A DNA stretch of 64,000 bases from Alphaproteobacteria bacterium US3C007 (GTDB taxonomy: Bacteria > Pseudomonadota > Alphaproteobacteria > Rhodobacterales > Rhodobacteraceae). Below are positions 36,046 through 44,368 of this stretch, piece after piece; within the stretch, counting starts at the first letter, position 1; every line of letters begins with the position of its first letter. The position numbers were made by a program, and so were the translations under genes. The notes beneath the pieces were generated by a model. The model made no database searches. It was not told the origin of the DNA and worked only from the letters and a program-made list of their open reading frames with translations. Location: contig CP139918.1 of assembly GCA_034423775.1 (NCBI GenBank), forward strand, positions 3,038,001-3,102,000, written 5' to 3'.

Positions 36046-37269
36046 TTACGCCGAGTTTTCGGCACGATTCAGCGCGCAATGCGCCCAGAGCGTATCCATT
36101 GCCCTGACCAATGCGTCAATTTCCGCCGGCCCGTGAACAGGGGATGGCGTGAAACGCAACCTCTCGGTTCCACGCGGCACCGTTGGGAAATTGATAGGTT
36201 GCACATAAATACCAAAATCTTGAAGCAACATGTCAGAGAGTTTTTGCGTATGAACCGGGTTGCCGACAATCACGGGAACGATATGAGAGCCATGGTCGAT
36301 AATCGGCAATCCGATCCCCTTTAAACGGTACTTTAAAATCTTAGATTGCGTTTGATGTTGCGCGCGCAAATCTTTGTCAGATTTCAAATGCGCGACGGAG
36401 GCTGCGGCCCCCGCTGCGACCGCTGGAGGCAGCGAGGTCGTGAAAATAAACCCGGGCGCGTATGAGCGGATCGCGTCACACAGTTTTGCGCTAGCAGCAA
36501 TATATCCGCCCATAACCCCGTAGGCCTTTGCAAGGGTGCCGTTGATGATATCGATGCGATGCATCAACCGATCACGTTCGGCCACGCCAGCACCACGTGC
36601 GCCATACATACCCACCGCATGCACCTCATCAAGATAGGTCAGGGCGTTGAACTCATCTGCTAGATCGCAAATTTCAGCAATCGGCGCAAAATCCCCATCC
36701 ATCGAATAGATTGACTCAAACGCGATGAGTTTCGGGACCTTCGGATCATCGGCTTCCAGCAATTCGCGCAAATGGGCAAGGTCATTATGGCGAAAAATGC
36801 GTTTACTTCCGCCATTTCGACGAATGCCTTCGATCATCGAGGCGTGATTTAGCGCATCCGAATAAATGATTAAATCCGGAAAAAGCTTTGGCAAAGTAGA
36901 CAGAGTTGCATCATTGGCAATATAGGCGCTGGTAAAAAGCAACGTGCTTTCTTTACCATGCAGGTTGGCAAGCTCATCCTCAAGCCTCTTATGATACACG
37001 GTTGTCCCAGAAATATTCCGCGTACCGCCAGATCCTGCACCCGTGGCGTCTAACGCTTCATGCATCGCGTTCAAAACTGCCGGATGCTGCCCCATTCCCA
37101 AATAATCATTGCCACACCAAACCGTTACCGGTGCGTCGGTTCCATCGGGGCGGTGCCATGTCGCGTGAGGAAAATTGCCTTTGTCGCGCACGATATCTAT
37201 AAACGTGCGATACCGCCCCTCATCATGTAAACGGTTTAAAGATTGATCTAAGAAATCATTATAAGTCAA
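36046..37269 (-). CDS. hemA: 5-aminolevulinate synthase
   Basis: A PLP enzyme that condenses glycine and succinyl-CoA (C4 route) to begin haem, bacteriochlorophyll and corrin synthesis, so it feeds the cobalamin pathway. I prefer a TTG start at 37269: GGAAGG lies seven bases upstream, the product is 407 residues as in Rhodobacter HemA, and the N-terminus [20 protein letters not shown] aligns without extension. An ATG at 37284 would add five residues but has a poor ribosome site. The PLP lysine is in [13 protein letters not shown] near residue 243. [14 protein letters not shown] near 50 is the family signature. Confidence 0.93.
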   Translation of the reverse strand: MTYNDFLDQSLNRLHDEGRYRTFIDIVRDKGNFPHATWHRPDGTDAPVTVWCGNDYLGMGQHPAVLNAMHEALDATGAGSGGTRNISGTTVYHKRLEDELANLHGKESTLLFTSAYIANDATLSTLPKLFPDLIIYSDALNHASMIEGIRRNGGSKRIFRHNDLAHLRELLEADDPKVPKLIAFESIYSMDGDFAPIAEICDLADEFNALTYLDEVHAVGMYGARGAGVAERDRLMHRIDIINGTLAKAYGVMGGYIAASAKLCDAIRSYAPGFIFTTSLPPAVAAGAAASVAHLKSDKDLRAQHQTQSKILKYRLKGIGLPIIDHGSHIVPVIVGNPVHTQKLSDMLLQDFGIYVQPINFPTVPRGTERLRFTPSPVHGPAEIDALVRAMDTLWAHCALNRAENSA

Positions 37270-37429
37270 TCTACGGCCTTCCATCTTTTACCAAAAGCAC
37301 CAAGGGCTTTTCCAATCACTACTCTATAAACCTCATCGACATGAATGCACCTAAAGTCAAGGGTGACTGGACAGCGCGGGAACACATGCTAGGCTTAATA
37401 CTCATGCACACATATAGGGTGGTTTGAAA

Positions 37430-38845
37430 ATGTCGCTAGCCCCAGTTCTTGCGCGGATTGACGCAGATCTTGAAAATGCAACGAAGCGGTTGTTGGACTT
37501 GTTACGGATCCCTTCTATTTCGACAGATCCCGCCTTTGATAAGGCATGTGATACTGCCGCTGATTGGCTTGTGGATCAATTGCGCGCCATAGGGGCAGAA
37601 GCGCAAAAACATCAAACGCCGGGAAAACCGATGGTTATGGGCAGTTTTAAAGGATCTTCAAATCCGGATGCGCCGCATATTTTGTTTTATGGCCATTATG
37701 ATGTGCAGCCCGCCGACCCGCTCGAATTATGGCATCACGATCCATTTGAACCAGCCGTAGAACAGACAGCGCATGGACAGGTCATTCGAGGCAGGGGGAG
37801 TTCAGACGATAAAGGCCAATTGATGACCTTTGTCGAAGCCTGCCGCGCGTGGAACAACGAACATGGGCAAATGCCGTGTAAAATAAGTTTTTTCTTTGAA
37901 GGCGAAGAGGAAAGCGGGTCTCCGAGTTTGGTTCCTTTTATGGAAACGCATAAAGAAGCGCTGAAGGCTGACGTGGTTCTAATTTGCGATACTGGTTTAT
38001 TTGATGATCGGGTTCCAGCAATCGTTACGATGTTGCGCGGTATGGTTAGTGAAGAAGTGGTGGTGCGCGCTGCCAACCGCGATTTGCATTCAGGTCTTTA
38101 TGGGGGGATGGCGCGCAATCCACTGCATGTGCTCAGTGAAATTTTAGCCAGCTTGCATGATGAAACTGGCCGCGTGCAGCTGCCGAGATTTTACGATGGG
38201 GTGCGCGATATACCGCCCCATTTGTCAGCGCAGTGGCAGAGCCTCAACTTTTCGCATCACAGCTTTCTTGGCGAGGTCGGCTTGCGGCTGCCGGCGGGCG
38301 AAACAGCTTACAGCCCGCTTGAACATATTTGGGCGCGTCCGACCTGCGAAATCAACGGGATCTGCGGCGGCTACACAGGCGAGGGGTTCAAAACGGTTTT
38401 GCCAAGCCAAGCCTCTGCTAAAATCAGTTGCCGTTTGGTCGAGGGGCAGAATCCAGAAAAAATCCGTGCAGCTTTGCATGCGCATGTCTCGTCCTATTTG
38501 CCGGCTGATTGTACGGTTGAATTTATTTCTTATGGGGCCTCACCCGCGGTTGTTATGCAAAGTGACACGCCGCTATTTGAAATCGCCCGCGCCGCGCTGA
38601 GCGCCGAATGGGAGCAAGAGGCGGCCTTTACCGGCTGCGGAGGATCGATACCGGTTGCCAGCCATTTTCAAGATATTATAGGCGTCAGCCCCATGCTGAT
38701 TGGTTTTGCAAAAGACAATGATCAAATTCACTCTCCAAATGAAAAATATGATTTGCAAAGCTTTCACAAAGGTATTCGCAGTTGGGCGCGGATTTTAGAG
38801 GCGCTCTCGGTTGATAAGCGATCTCAACAAATGGCAAAAAATTGA
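37430..38845 (+). CDS. M20-family metallopeptidase (dipeptidase)
   Basis: A 471-residue dinuclear zinc peptidase. Metal and catalytic residues are visible: His and Asp in FYGHYDVQP near residue 88, Asp in RGRGSSDDKGQ near 123, the Glu-Glu pair in FEGEEESGSP near 155, Asp in ICDTGLFDD near 186, and a late His in DQIHSPNEKY near 440. The start at 37430 has AGGGTGG upstream. Length fits the cytosolic dipeptidase/ArgE-DapE-like subgroup. Its stop overlaps the next start by one base. Substrate is unknown. Confidence 0.9.
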   Translation: MSLAPVLARIDADLENATKRLLDLLRIPSISTDPAFDKACDTAADWLVDQLRAIGAEAQKHQTPGKPMVMGSFKGSSNPDAPHILFYGHYDVQPADPLELWHHDPFEPAVEQTAHGQVIRGRGSSDDKGQLMTFVEACRAWNNEHGQMPCKISFFFEGEEESGSPSLVPFMETHKEALKADVVLICDTGLFDDRVPAIVTMLRGMVSEEVVVRAANRDLHSGLYGGMARNPLHVLSEILASLHDETGRVQLPRFYDGVRDIPPHLSAQWQSLNFSHHSFLGEVGLRLPAGETAYSPLEHIWARPTCEINGICGGYTGEGFKTVLPSQASAKISCRLVEGQNPEKIRAALHAHVSSYLPADCTVEFISYGASPAVVMQSDTPLFEIARAALSAEWEQEAAFTGCGGSIPVASHFQDIIGVSPMLIGFAKDNDQIHSPNEKYDLQSFHKGIRSWARILEALSVDKRSQQMAKN

Positions 38846-39732
38846 TGTTGGACGGGTTTCAGCATAAAATCTGCGATTTGAACGGAGTAAAAATTGCCTA
38901 TTCCGAACGTGAAGAAAGCAAGGGAAAAGCGCCACTTCTTTTGCTGCATGGGTTTCCGCAAAATCGGTTTATGTGGAGCCGAATTGCGCCGATTTTAGCC
39001 GAACACTTTCATGTGATTTGCGCTGATTTACGGGGCTATGGTGGCTCGTCCAAGCCAAAAGGCGTTGCCGAATACAGCTTTCGAAAAATGGGCCAGGATC
39101 AACTGGAGCTTATGACATCTTTAGGGTTTGACCACTTCCATTTGATTGGGCATGACCGAGGCGCGCGCACCGCATATCGGATGGCTCTTGATGCCAGCGA
39201 TCGGATTAAGTCTTTAACGGTTATGGATATAACGCCCACCCATTTTTTGTTGGATGCGCTTAAGTCAGAGGTTGCGCGGGCGTATTATCATTGGTTCTTT
39301 TTGGCGCAACCCAGCCCGTTTCCCGAAACTTTGATCGCCGCCGATGCCGATTATTACTTTGAAAGCTGCTTGCTTGGCTGGGGCGGCAGCACATTAGAGC
39401 AATTCGATCAACGCGCGCTCGACGCCTATCGCAAAACTTGGAGGGATCCCGCAACGATTGAAGCGATGTGCAATGATTACCGCGCTGCGCTGGATTATGA
39501 TTTTGATCTGGATCAGCGCGATTTACCCCGCCAGCTTGATCTGCCCGCCTTGGTGATGTGGGGCGCGGGTGGCGCAATGGATAAATCCTTTGACCTGCCA
39601 GAAACCTGGCGCGCAAGGCTGAAGCGGTTTGAATGCAGCACGATTGCCGGCGGGCATTTTTTTCCAGACATCCATCCAAAAGATACGGCGGCGGCGCTGC
39701 TTTGTTTTTTGAAGCCGTTAAGCGATTATTAA
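38845..39732 (+). CDS. Alpha/beta hydrolase, probable haloacetate (fluoroacetate) dehalogenase
   Basis: A 295-residue alpha/beta-hydrolase with an oxyanion motif LLLHGFPQNRFMW near residue 35. The nucleophile is Asp104 in GHDRGAR, with Asp128 and His271 (GGHFF) completing a triad. His149-Trp150 (YYHWFF) and Tyr212 (NDYRA) match the halide pocket His155, Trp156 and Tyr219 of the R. palustris fluoroacetate dehalogenase RPA1163, and Arg105/Arg108 match its carboxylate-binding arginines. The overall cap region also aligns. The start overlaps the M20 stop (TGATG). An epoxide hydrolase is the main alternative but would not need this pocket. Confidence 0.83.
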   Translation: MLDGFQHKICDLNGVKIAYSEREESKGKAPLLLLHGFPQNRFMWSRIAPILAEHFHVICADLRGYGGSSKPKGVAEYSFRKMGQDQLELMTSLGFDHFHLIGHDRGARTAYRMALDASDRIKSLTVMDITPTHFLLDALKSEVARAYYHWFFLAQPSPFPETLIAADADYYFESCLLGWGGSTLEQFDQRALDAYRKTWRDPATIEAMCNDYRAALDYDFDLDQRDLPRQLDLPALVMWGAGGAMDKSFDLPETWRARLKRFECSTIAGGHFFPDIHPKDTAAALLCFLKPLSDY

Positions 39733-39747
39733 AAGCGTAGGCGCCGC

Positions 39748-40491
39748 TTAGCCCCTTTTGTCTCGCAGCATCGCTTGCATCGATTCCAAGGGCAGGTACC
39801 CGCGTAACATTTCATCTTGCATCACGAAAGTTGGAGTGCCGCTGATTTTCATTCTTTGCGCCAATGCCGCGGTTTTTGAAAGTTCCTCTGCGACGTCATT
39901 AGACGCCATGTGCTCCAAAATCTTATCTGCATCCAAATCAAGCTTGCGCGATATTTTATTGAGCGCGGCAGGGGTTGGTTGGCCCCGTAAACCGAACAAT
40001 GCGTCATGCACCCGTTTATATGCATCGGCGCCGTAAAGCTGTTTCACAGCAACCGCATATCGCGCGGCAGCAACCGAGGCTTCGCCTAAAATCGGCAACT
40101 CTTTCAGGATCAATCGGATATTTCCGTCGGCTTTAAGAAGCTCTTTCACATCTTGAAAGGCTTTTTTACAATAACCACAGCGATAATCGATGAATTCGAC
40201 CAAGGTGATATCGCCTTCTAAATTTCCACCTTGATAAGAAAAGCCATCGTCAAACAACGCCGCGCTATATTGTTGCACCAATGCAAAATCGTTTTGGGCT
40301 TCGCTGGCCGCTTGTTGGGCTTTGAATGCATCCACCGCTTCAAAAATCACTTCTGGGTTTTCCATTAAATAGCGTTTCACTTCTTCACCAAACGCTTTCC
40401 GCTCTGCTTCAGACAGATCCGCAGCAGACGCGATCGAGGCCGCAAAAAGCGCCCAGAGAGTGACACATATTCTTAAAACTTTGACGAGCAT
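39748..40491 (-). CDS. DsbA-family thiol-disulfide oxidoreductase (periplasmic)
   Basis: A 247-residue protein with a signal peptide (residues 1-23, cut after ASIASAAD) and a thioredoxin fold with insert. The active-site motif CGYC is in EFIDYRCGYCKKAF near residue 107, and the cis-proline loop KISGTPTFVMQDEML near 216. An N-terminal helical region (AFGEEVKRYLMENPEVIFEA) is typical of the DsbA/ScsC-like group with an oligomerising stalk. It follows the M48 protease gene after 20 bases and probably shares its transcript, suggesting a role in envelope protein folding. Confidence 0.9.
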   Translation of the reverse strand: MLVKVLRICVTLWALFAASIASAADLSEAERKAFGEEVKRYLMENPEVIFEAVDAFKAQQAASEAQNDFALVQQYSAALFDDGFSYQGGNLEGDITLVEFIDYRCGYCKKAFQDVKELLKADGNIRLILKELPILGEASVAAARYAVAVKQLYGADAYKRVHDALFGLRGQPTPAALNKISRKLDLDADKILEHMASNDVAEELSKTAALAQRMKISGTPTFVMQDEMLRGYLPLESMQAMLRDKRG

Positions 40492-40511
40492 TATAAATCC
40501 TTGTGATCTGA

Positions 40512-41816
40512 CTACTTAGTGCTGATACTAAGTATGTCTTGCGCTTTTTGCCATGCAGGAGAGCCGGTTGGCAAACCCAAAACAGCACGCTTAGCGTGAA
40601 TGTTTGCATCTTTTAACCGCCCCTGCAACGCAAAGCGTTCTGCAGTCACCAAGGCCGCCATTTCTGGTTTGTCTGATCGCGCATAGGCAACCGCCAAATC
40701 GCGCAATAATTTGGTGCTTCTAAAGTCGCGAGAGCGAGCGTTTTCCAGCGTCTTTAAAGCCGCTGATATTTGGTTATTGGCCAGCAAAGCGCGTCCATAA
40801 CCTGCCAAAATCAACGAATCCTTCGGGGCCATTGCCACCGCTTTTTCATAGGCTGTTACAGCGGCTGAAAATTTTTGATTTCGCATTAAAAGCTCTGCGT
40901 AAAGATCCTGATAATAGGGATCTTTCGGCCTTACACTCTGCGCAATCCTTAACTGGTCAAGGGCTTTTGATAATTTGCCCTGCCGCGACAGCGCAATCGC
41001 CTTGCTTATCGCCTTGAGATCCTTGGGAAGTTTTCGTTGCTCTCGCGCCAAAATCGTGGAGGGTGGCCTCAAAAACGCCGCCAATTTGGCTTTGGCTCTT
41101 GCGTGCCAATATTCTGCGGATAAATCAGGCTTGCTGGAGGATTGCGTTGCAGCATTTGAGCGCGCTTGGCGAAGCCGTTCGCGGCTGAGCGGATGCGAGC
41201 GCAGATAGGTGTCTTGGCGGGCTGGTAATAAGCTTTCCTGACCAGAAAAGATCTCTAAAACATCCGCCATCCCCTGTAGGCTGACGCCTGCGCGGCGCAT
41301 ATATTGCATTGCGGATTGATCGGCCGAGCTTTCTTCGCTGCGATTATAGGCTAGAAAATTTCGCTCTGCCGAGCTGTTTAAACCGATGGCCAAACCGGTT
41401 CCAAGCGCAACATTCCCGCCCGCCGCGCCCGCCGCTATGCCCAACGCCATGCCAAAACCCGCGGCGCTGCGGGCCGTTTTGATAGTCTTTGCTCGTCGTG
41501 CAATATGACCATTTGCAATATGGGCTGCTTCATGCGCGATGATGGATTGCAGCATACTGGCCGAATTTGTTTTCAAAACCATGCCCGCATTTAGAAAGAT
41601 ATGATGGTTGTCGATAACAAAAGCATTCAATTGAAGATCGTCGACCACAAGTATCTTCACCCGTTCGCTGGACAGACTTGCGGCTTGCAAAATGGGGCGC
41701 GCCAATTCCTGAAGCGCATGTTCAACATCAGAATCTCGCAACAAGGATATTGCTGTGGCGGCGGCAGGTGTTAAAAAGAGGGCTATTAACACAATGAAAC
41801 TGTTGATTATTCGCAT
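40512..41816 (-). CDS. M48-family metalloprotease with TPR repeats (BepA-like)
   Basis: A 434-residue periplasmic protease. It has a signal peptide (residues 1-22), the zinc motif HEAAH in IIAHEAAHIANGH near residue 90-100, and a third ligand Glu in EESSADQSAMQYM near 160. Residues about 240-430 form TPR-like helical repeats. This domain order is that of BepA/YfgC, which checks assembly of outer-membrane proteins. It shares an operon with the DsbA-like gene downstream, which fits, since BepA substrates need disulfide formation. Confidence 0.9.
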   Translation of the reverse strand: MRIINSFIVLIALFLTPAAATAISLLRDSDVEHALQELARPILQAASLSSERVKILVVDDLQLNAFVIDNHHIFLNAGMVLKTNSASMLQSIIAHEAAHIANGHIARRAKTIKTARSAAGFGMALGIAAGAAGGNVALGTGLAIGLNSSAERNFLAYNRSEESSADQSAMQYMRRAGVSLQGMADVLEIFSGQESLLPARQDTYLRSHPLSRERLRQARSNAATQSSSKPDLSAEYWHARAKAKLAAFLRPPSTILAREQRKLPKDLKAISKAIALSRQGKLSKALDQLRIAQSVRPKDPYYQDLYAELLMRNQKFSAAVTAYEKAVAMAPKDSLILAGYGRALLANNQISAALKTLENARSRDFRSTKLLRDLAVAYARSDKPEMAALVTAERFALQGRLKDANIHAKRAVLGLPTGSPAWQKAQDILSISTK

Positions 41817-41873
41817 CGAAGCCGCCTATAGATCAAGAAGTTCACTCATTAATTTAGAGTTTGGATTGATACG

Positions 41874-43028
41874 ATGAAAAACTCAACCCGTGGCGCCGTA
41901 GATCCCTTTATTGTGATGGATGTGATGGAAGCTGCGCGTCAGGCAGAGGCGGCGGGGCGCCACATAATTCATATGGAGGTTGGGCAACCCGCAACTCCCG
42001 CGCCCCTGGGGGCCAGAAATGCGCTGCGCGATAGTTTAAATGCAACCGCGATGGGGTATACGGTTGCGCTTGGTTTGCCCGAGCTGCGCGGTAAGATCTC
42101 TGAGCTCTATGGCGAATGGTATGATGTTGATTTAGATCCAAACCGGGTGATTGTAACGTCGGGTTCGTCGGCTGGGTTTTTATTATCCTTTACATCCTTG
42201 TTTGATACTGGAGATCGGGTGGGCATTGGTGCGCCGGGCTACCCCAGCTACCGGCAAATTTTAAAAGCACTTGATTTAACCGCGGTGGATATTCCAACAA
42301 GCTCTACAAATAAGTTTCAACCGCACCCTAGCGATTTTGAAGATTTAAGCTTAAACGGTTTGCTGGTTGCCTCACCGTCCAACCCGACCGGAACAATGCT
42401 AACGCGGCGGGAATTGGGCGCGTTGATTGAGGCCACTGAGCGCAGTGAAGCCGCCTTTATCAGCGATGAAATCTATCATGGAATTGAATATGAAACCAAG
42501 GCGGTCAGCGCGTTAGAGATAACAAATAATTGCTATGTGATAAATTCATTTTCGAAATATTTTTCGATGACAGGATGGCGCGTTGGTTGGATGGTGGTGC
42601 CCGAAAACCATATTCGTCAGGTTGAACGCTTGGCGCAAAATATGTTTATCTGTGCGCCACATGCCAGCCAAGTTGTGGCGCTTGCTGCGATGGAGTGCCG
42701 CGAAGAGTTGGCCGCGTATCAAGCCGTCTACCAGAAAAACCGCCGCCTAATGATTGAAGGATTGCCAAAGGCCGGGTTCGATCGCATCGCCCCTCCGGAT
42801 GGTGCTTTTTATATTTATGCAGATATCTCGCATTTGACATCCGACAGCCTGTCATTTGCCCGCGAGATTTTGCAGGAGGCAGGCGTTGCCGTTACGCCGG
42901 GTTTGGATTTCGACACCCAGCGCGGGGCGGGAAGCTTGCGGTTTTCTTACGCAGGCAGCAGCGAAGATATTCAGGAAGGATTGCATAGATTGACGCAATT
43001 TATGCAGAAGAAGGGCTTTGCTGGATGA
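41874..43028 (+). CDS. Pyridoxal-phosphate aminotransferase, class I/II
   Basis: A 384-residue fold type I aminotransferase. The PLP lysine is in NSFSKYFSMTGWRVGWM near residue 228, the PLP-ring Asp in FISDEIYHGIEYE near 200, the Asn in SPSNPTGTM near 168, and the carboxylate-binding Arg in LRFSYAG near 363. It belongs to the aspartate-type subgroup but the amino donor cannot be told. The stop overlaps the amidase start as ATGA, so the two are translated together, though I see no metabolic link. Confidence 0.9.
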   Translation: MKNSTRGAVDPFIVMDVMEAARQAEAAGRHIIHMEVGQPATPAPLGARNALRDSLNATAMGYTVALGLPELRGKISELYGEWYDVDLDPNRVIVTSGSSAGFLLSFTSLFDTGDRVGIGAPGYPSYRQILKALDLTAVDIPTSSTNKFQPHPSDFEDLSLNGLLVASPSNPTGTMLTRRELGALIEATERSEAAFISDEIYHGIEYETKAVSALEITNNCYVINSFSKYFSMTGWRVGWMVVPENHIRQVERLAQNMFICAPHASQVVALAAMECREELAAYQAVYQKNRRLMIEGLPKAGFDRIAPPDGAFYIYADISHLTSDSLSFAREILQEAGVAVTPGLDFDTQRGAGSLRFSYAGSSEDIQEGLHRLTQFMQKKGFAG

Positions 43029-44290
43029 TTTACTCTTTTCGCAACCTGCTGGCTTTTATCGCGTTGCTGGCTCCTGTTTTTGGTCCCTGCATGGGCATAA
43101 CGCAAGCCAAAGAGACCCTGGATAAAAGCGCGCCGACCATCCAAGGCTTGGCCCGCTTACGCGTCAGCGGCAGCAGCGTCGAGGATTTGTTATGGGATGG
43201 CGTGCGGATAAATTTAGAATTAAGCCAAGGCGTGCCTTATCGGGTGTATTTTCTGCAAGACCCACCGCGGATGGAGGTTGAATTTAACGCGCTACATCCG
43301 GTTGATATAAGCGGTTATGACTTTAACAAAAGTAAAGAAATCAAGCAGACCACCTATTTTGAAACCCCTTCGCAGCAATCAACCCTGCGGTTCGAGCTGA
43401 CATCGCCGATGCGCCTTGAAACGGCCGATTTGAGCGTAAACGCCTTTGATGGTTCTGCCGCGCTGAGCTTGGTTTTAACGCCGGTAACGATGGCTGAATT
43501 TGCGCTTTTTGCGCTGCGAGGGGGTGCAAATTCAGAGCCAGAGCTTTCCGTGAAATCTGCGGGGCCAACGCCGGCTTTAATAGAAAATCGGTTGACGGTT
43601 CTGATTGACCCTGGCCATGGCGGTATCGATCCAGGGGCCATAGTTGGCGATGTGAATGAAGCTGGCTTGATGCTAAGCCTGGCAAAAGAGTTGAAAGAAA
43701 GTTTGCTACGCGTTGAAGGCGTTAATGTCGTTTTGTCGCGTATCGAGGATAAATTTGTGCCGCTTGAAGCGCGCGTTTCTTTGGCGCAAGCTGTAAAAGC
43801 GGATTTGATTATTTCTTTGCATGCGGATGCTTTGGTCGAAGGAACGGCCTATGGAACCACGGTCTACACTTTGCCAGCACGCGCGTCTGAAAGCGCCTCG
43901 CAATCTTTGGTGTTGCGCCATGAACCTGATTCTGTGCTGCAGGGCGTAGATTTAAACGCGATTGATGAAGATGTTGCGATGGCGCTTTTAGATTTGAGCC
44001 GCTTGGAAAATATGCAGAGTTCGGAAATTTTGGCAGAATCTGTCGTGAAAGGGCTGTCCCGCGTCTTGGGAGGGCTCAATGCAAAACCTTTACGCAAAGC
44101 GGGGTTTTCAGTTCTAAAAGGCGCTGATATTCCAGCGATTTTGATTGAAGCGGGGTTTATGTCCACAGAAACGGATCTGGCAAATCTGCAAAATGCTGAA
44201 TGGCGGGCGAGATTTGCAGAGGGCGTACGGCTTGGCGTGATGATTTGGTATGCGCAAGAAAAACAAATGGCGCCTTTGCGCCGGCAGTGA
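43025..44290 (+). CDS. amiC: N-acetylmuramoyl-L-alanine amidase (AmiC-type)
   Basis: A 421-residue periplasmic amidase that cleaves the stem peptide from glycan during cell separation. It has a signal peptide (residues 1-28), an AMIN domain at about 40-150, and an Amidase_3 catalytic domain at about 190-410. Zinc ligands lie in VLIDPGHGGIDPGA (His near 200), NEAGLMLSLAKEL (Glu near 214) and ISLHADAL (His near 269), with the catalytic Glu in ILIEAGFMST near 377. It overlaps the aminotransferase stop (ATGA) and precedes PBP1A, another cell-wall gene. Confidence 0.93.
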   Translation: MIYSFRNLLAFIALLAPVFGPCMGITQAKETLDKSAPTIQGLARLRVSGSSVEDLLWDGVRINLELSQGVPYRVYFLQDPPRMEVEFNALHPVDISGYDFNKSKEIKQTTYFETPSQQSTLRFELTSPMRLETADLSVNAFDGSAALSLVLTPVTMAEFALFALRGGANSEPELSVKSAGPTPALIENRLTVLIDPGHGGIDPGAIVGDVNEAGLMLSLAKELKESLLRVEGVNVVLSRIEDKFVPLEARVSLAQAVKADLIISLHADALVEGTAYGTTVYTLPARASESASQSLVLRHEPDSVLQGVDLNAIDEDVAMALLDLSRLENMQSSEILAESVVKGLSRVLGGLNAKPLRKAGFSVLKGADIPAILIEAGFMSTETDLANLQNAEWRARFAEGVRLGVMIWYAQEKQMAPLRRQ

Positions 44291-44368
44291 ATTGAAAGAG
44301 TTTGATCGAAGCCTTTTGACCCGACGCCAAAGCCTGCTTATAAGACATGCAATGATTTAGGACGGGCG

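Noticed and set aside
38845..39732. Epoxide hydrolase as the function of the alpha/beta hydrolase
   Set aside because: The fold is shared, but the Arg pair after the nucleophile and the His-Trp-Tyr halide pocket match fluoroacetate dehalogenases more fully.
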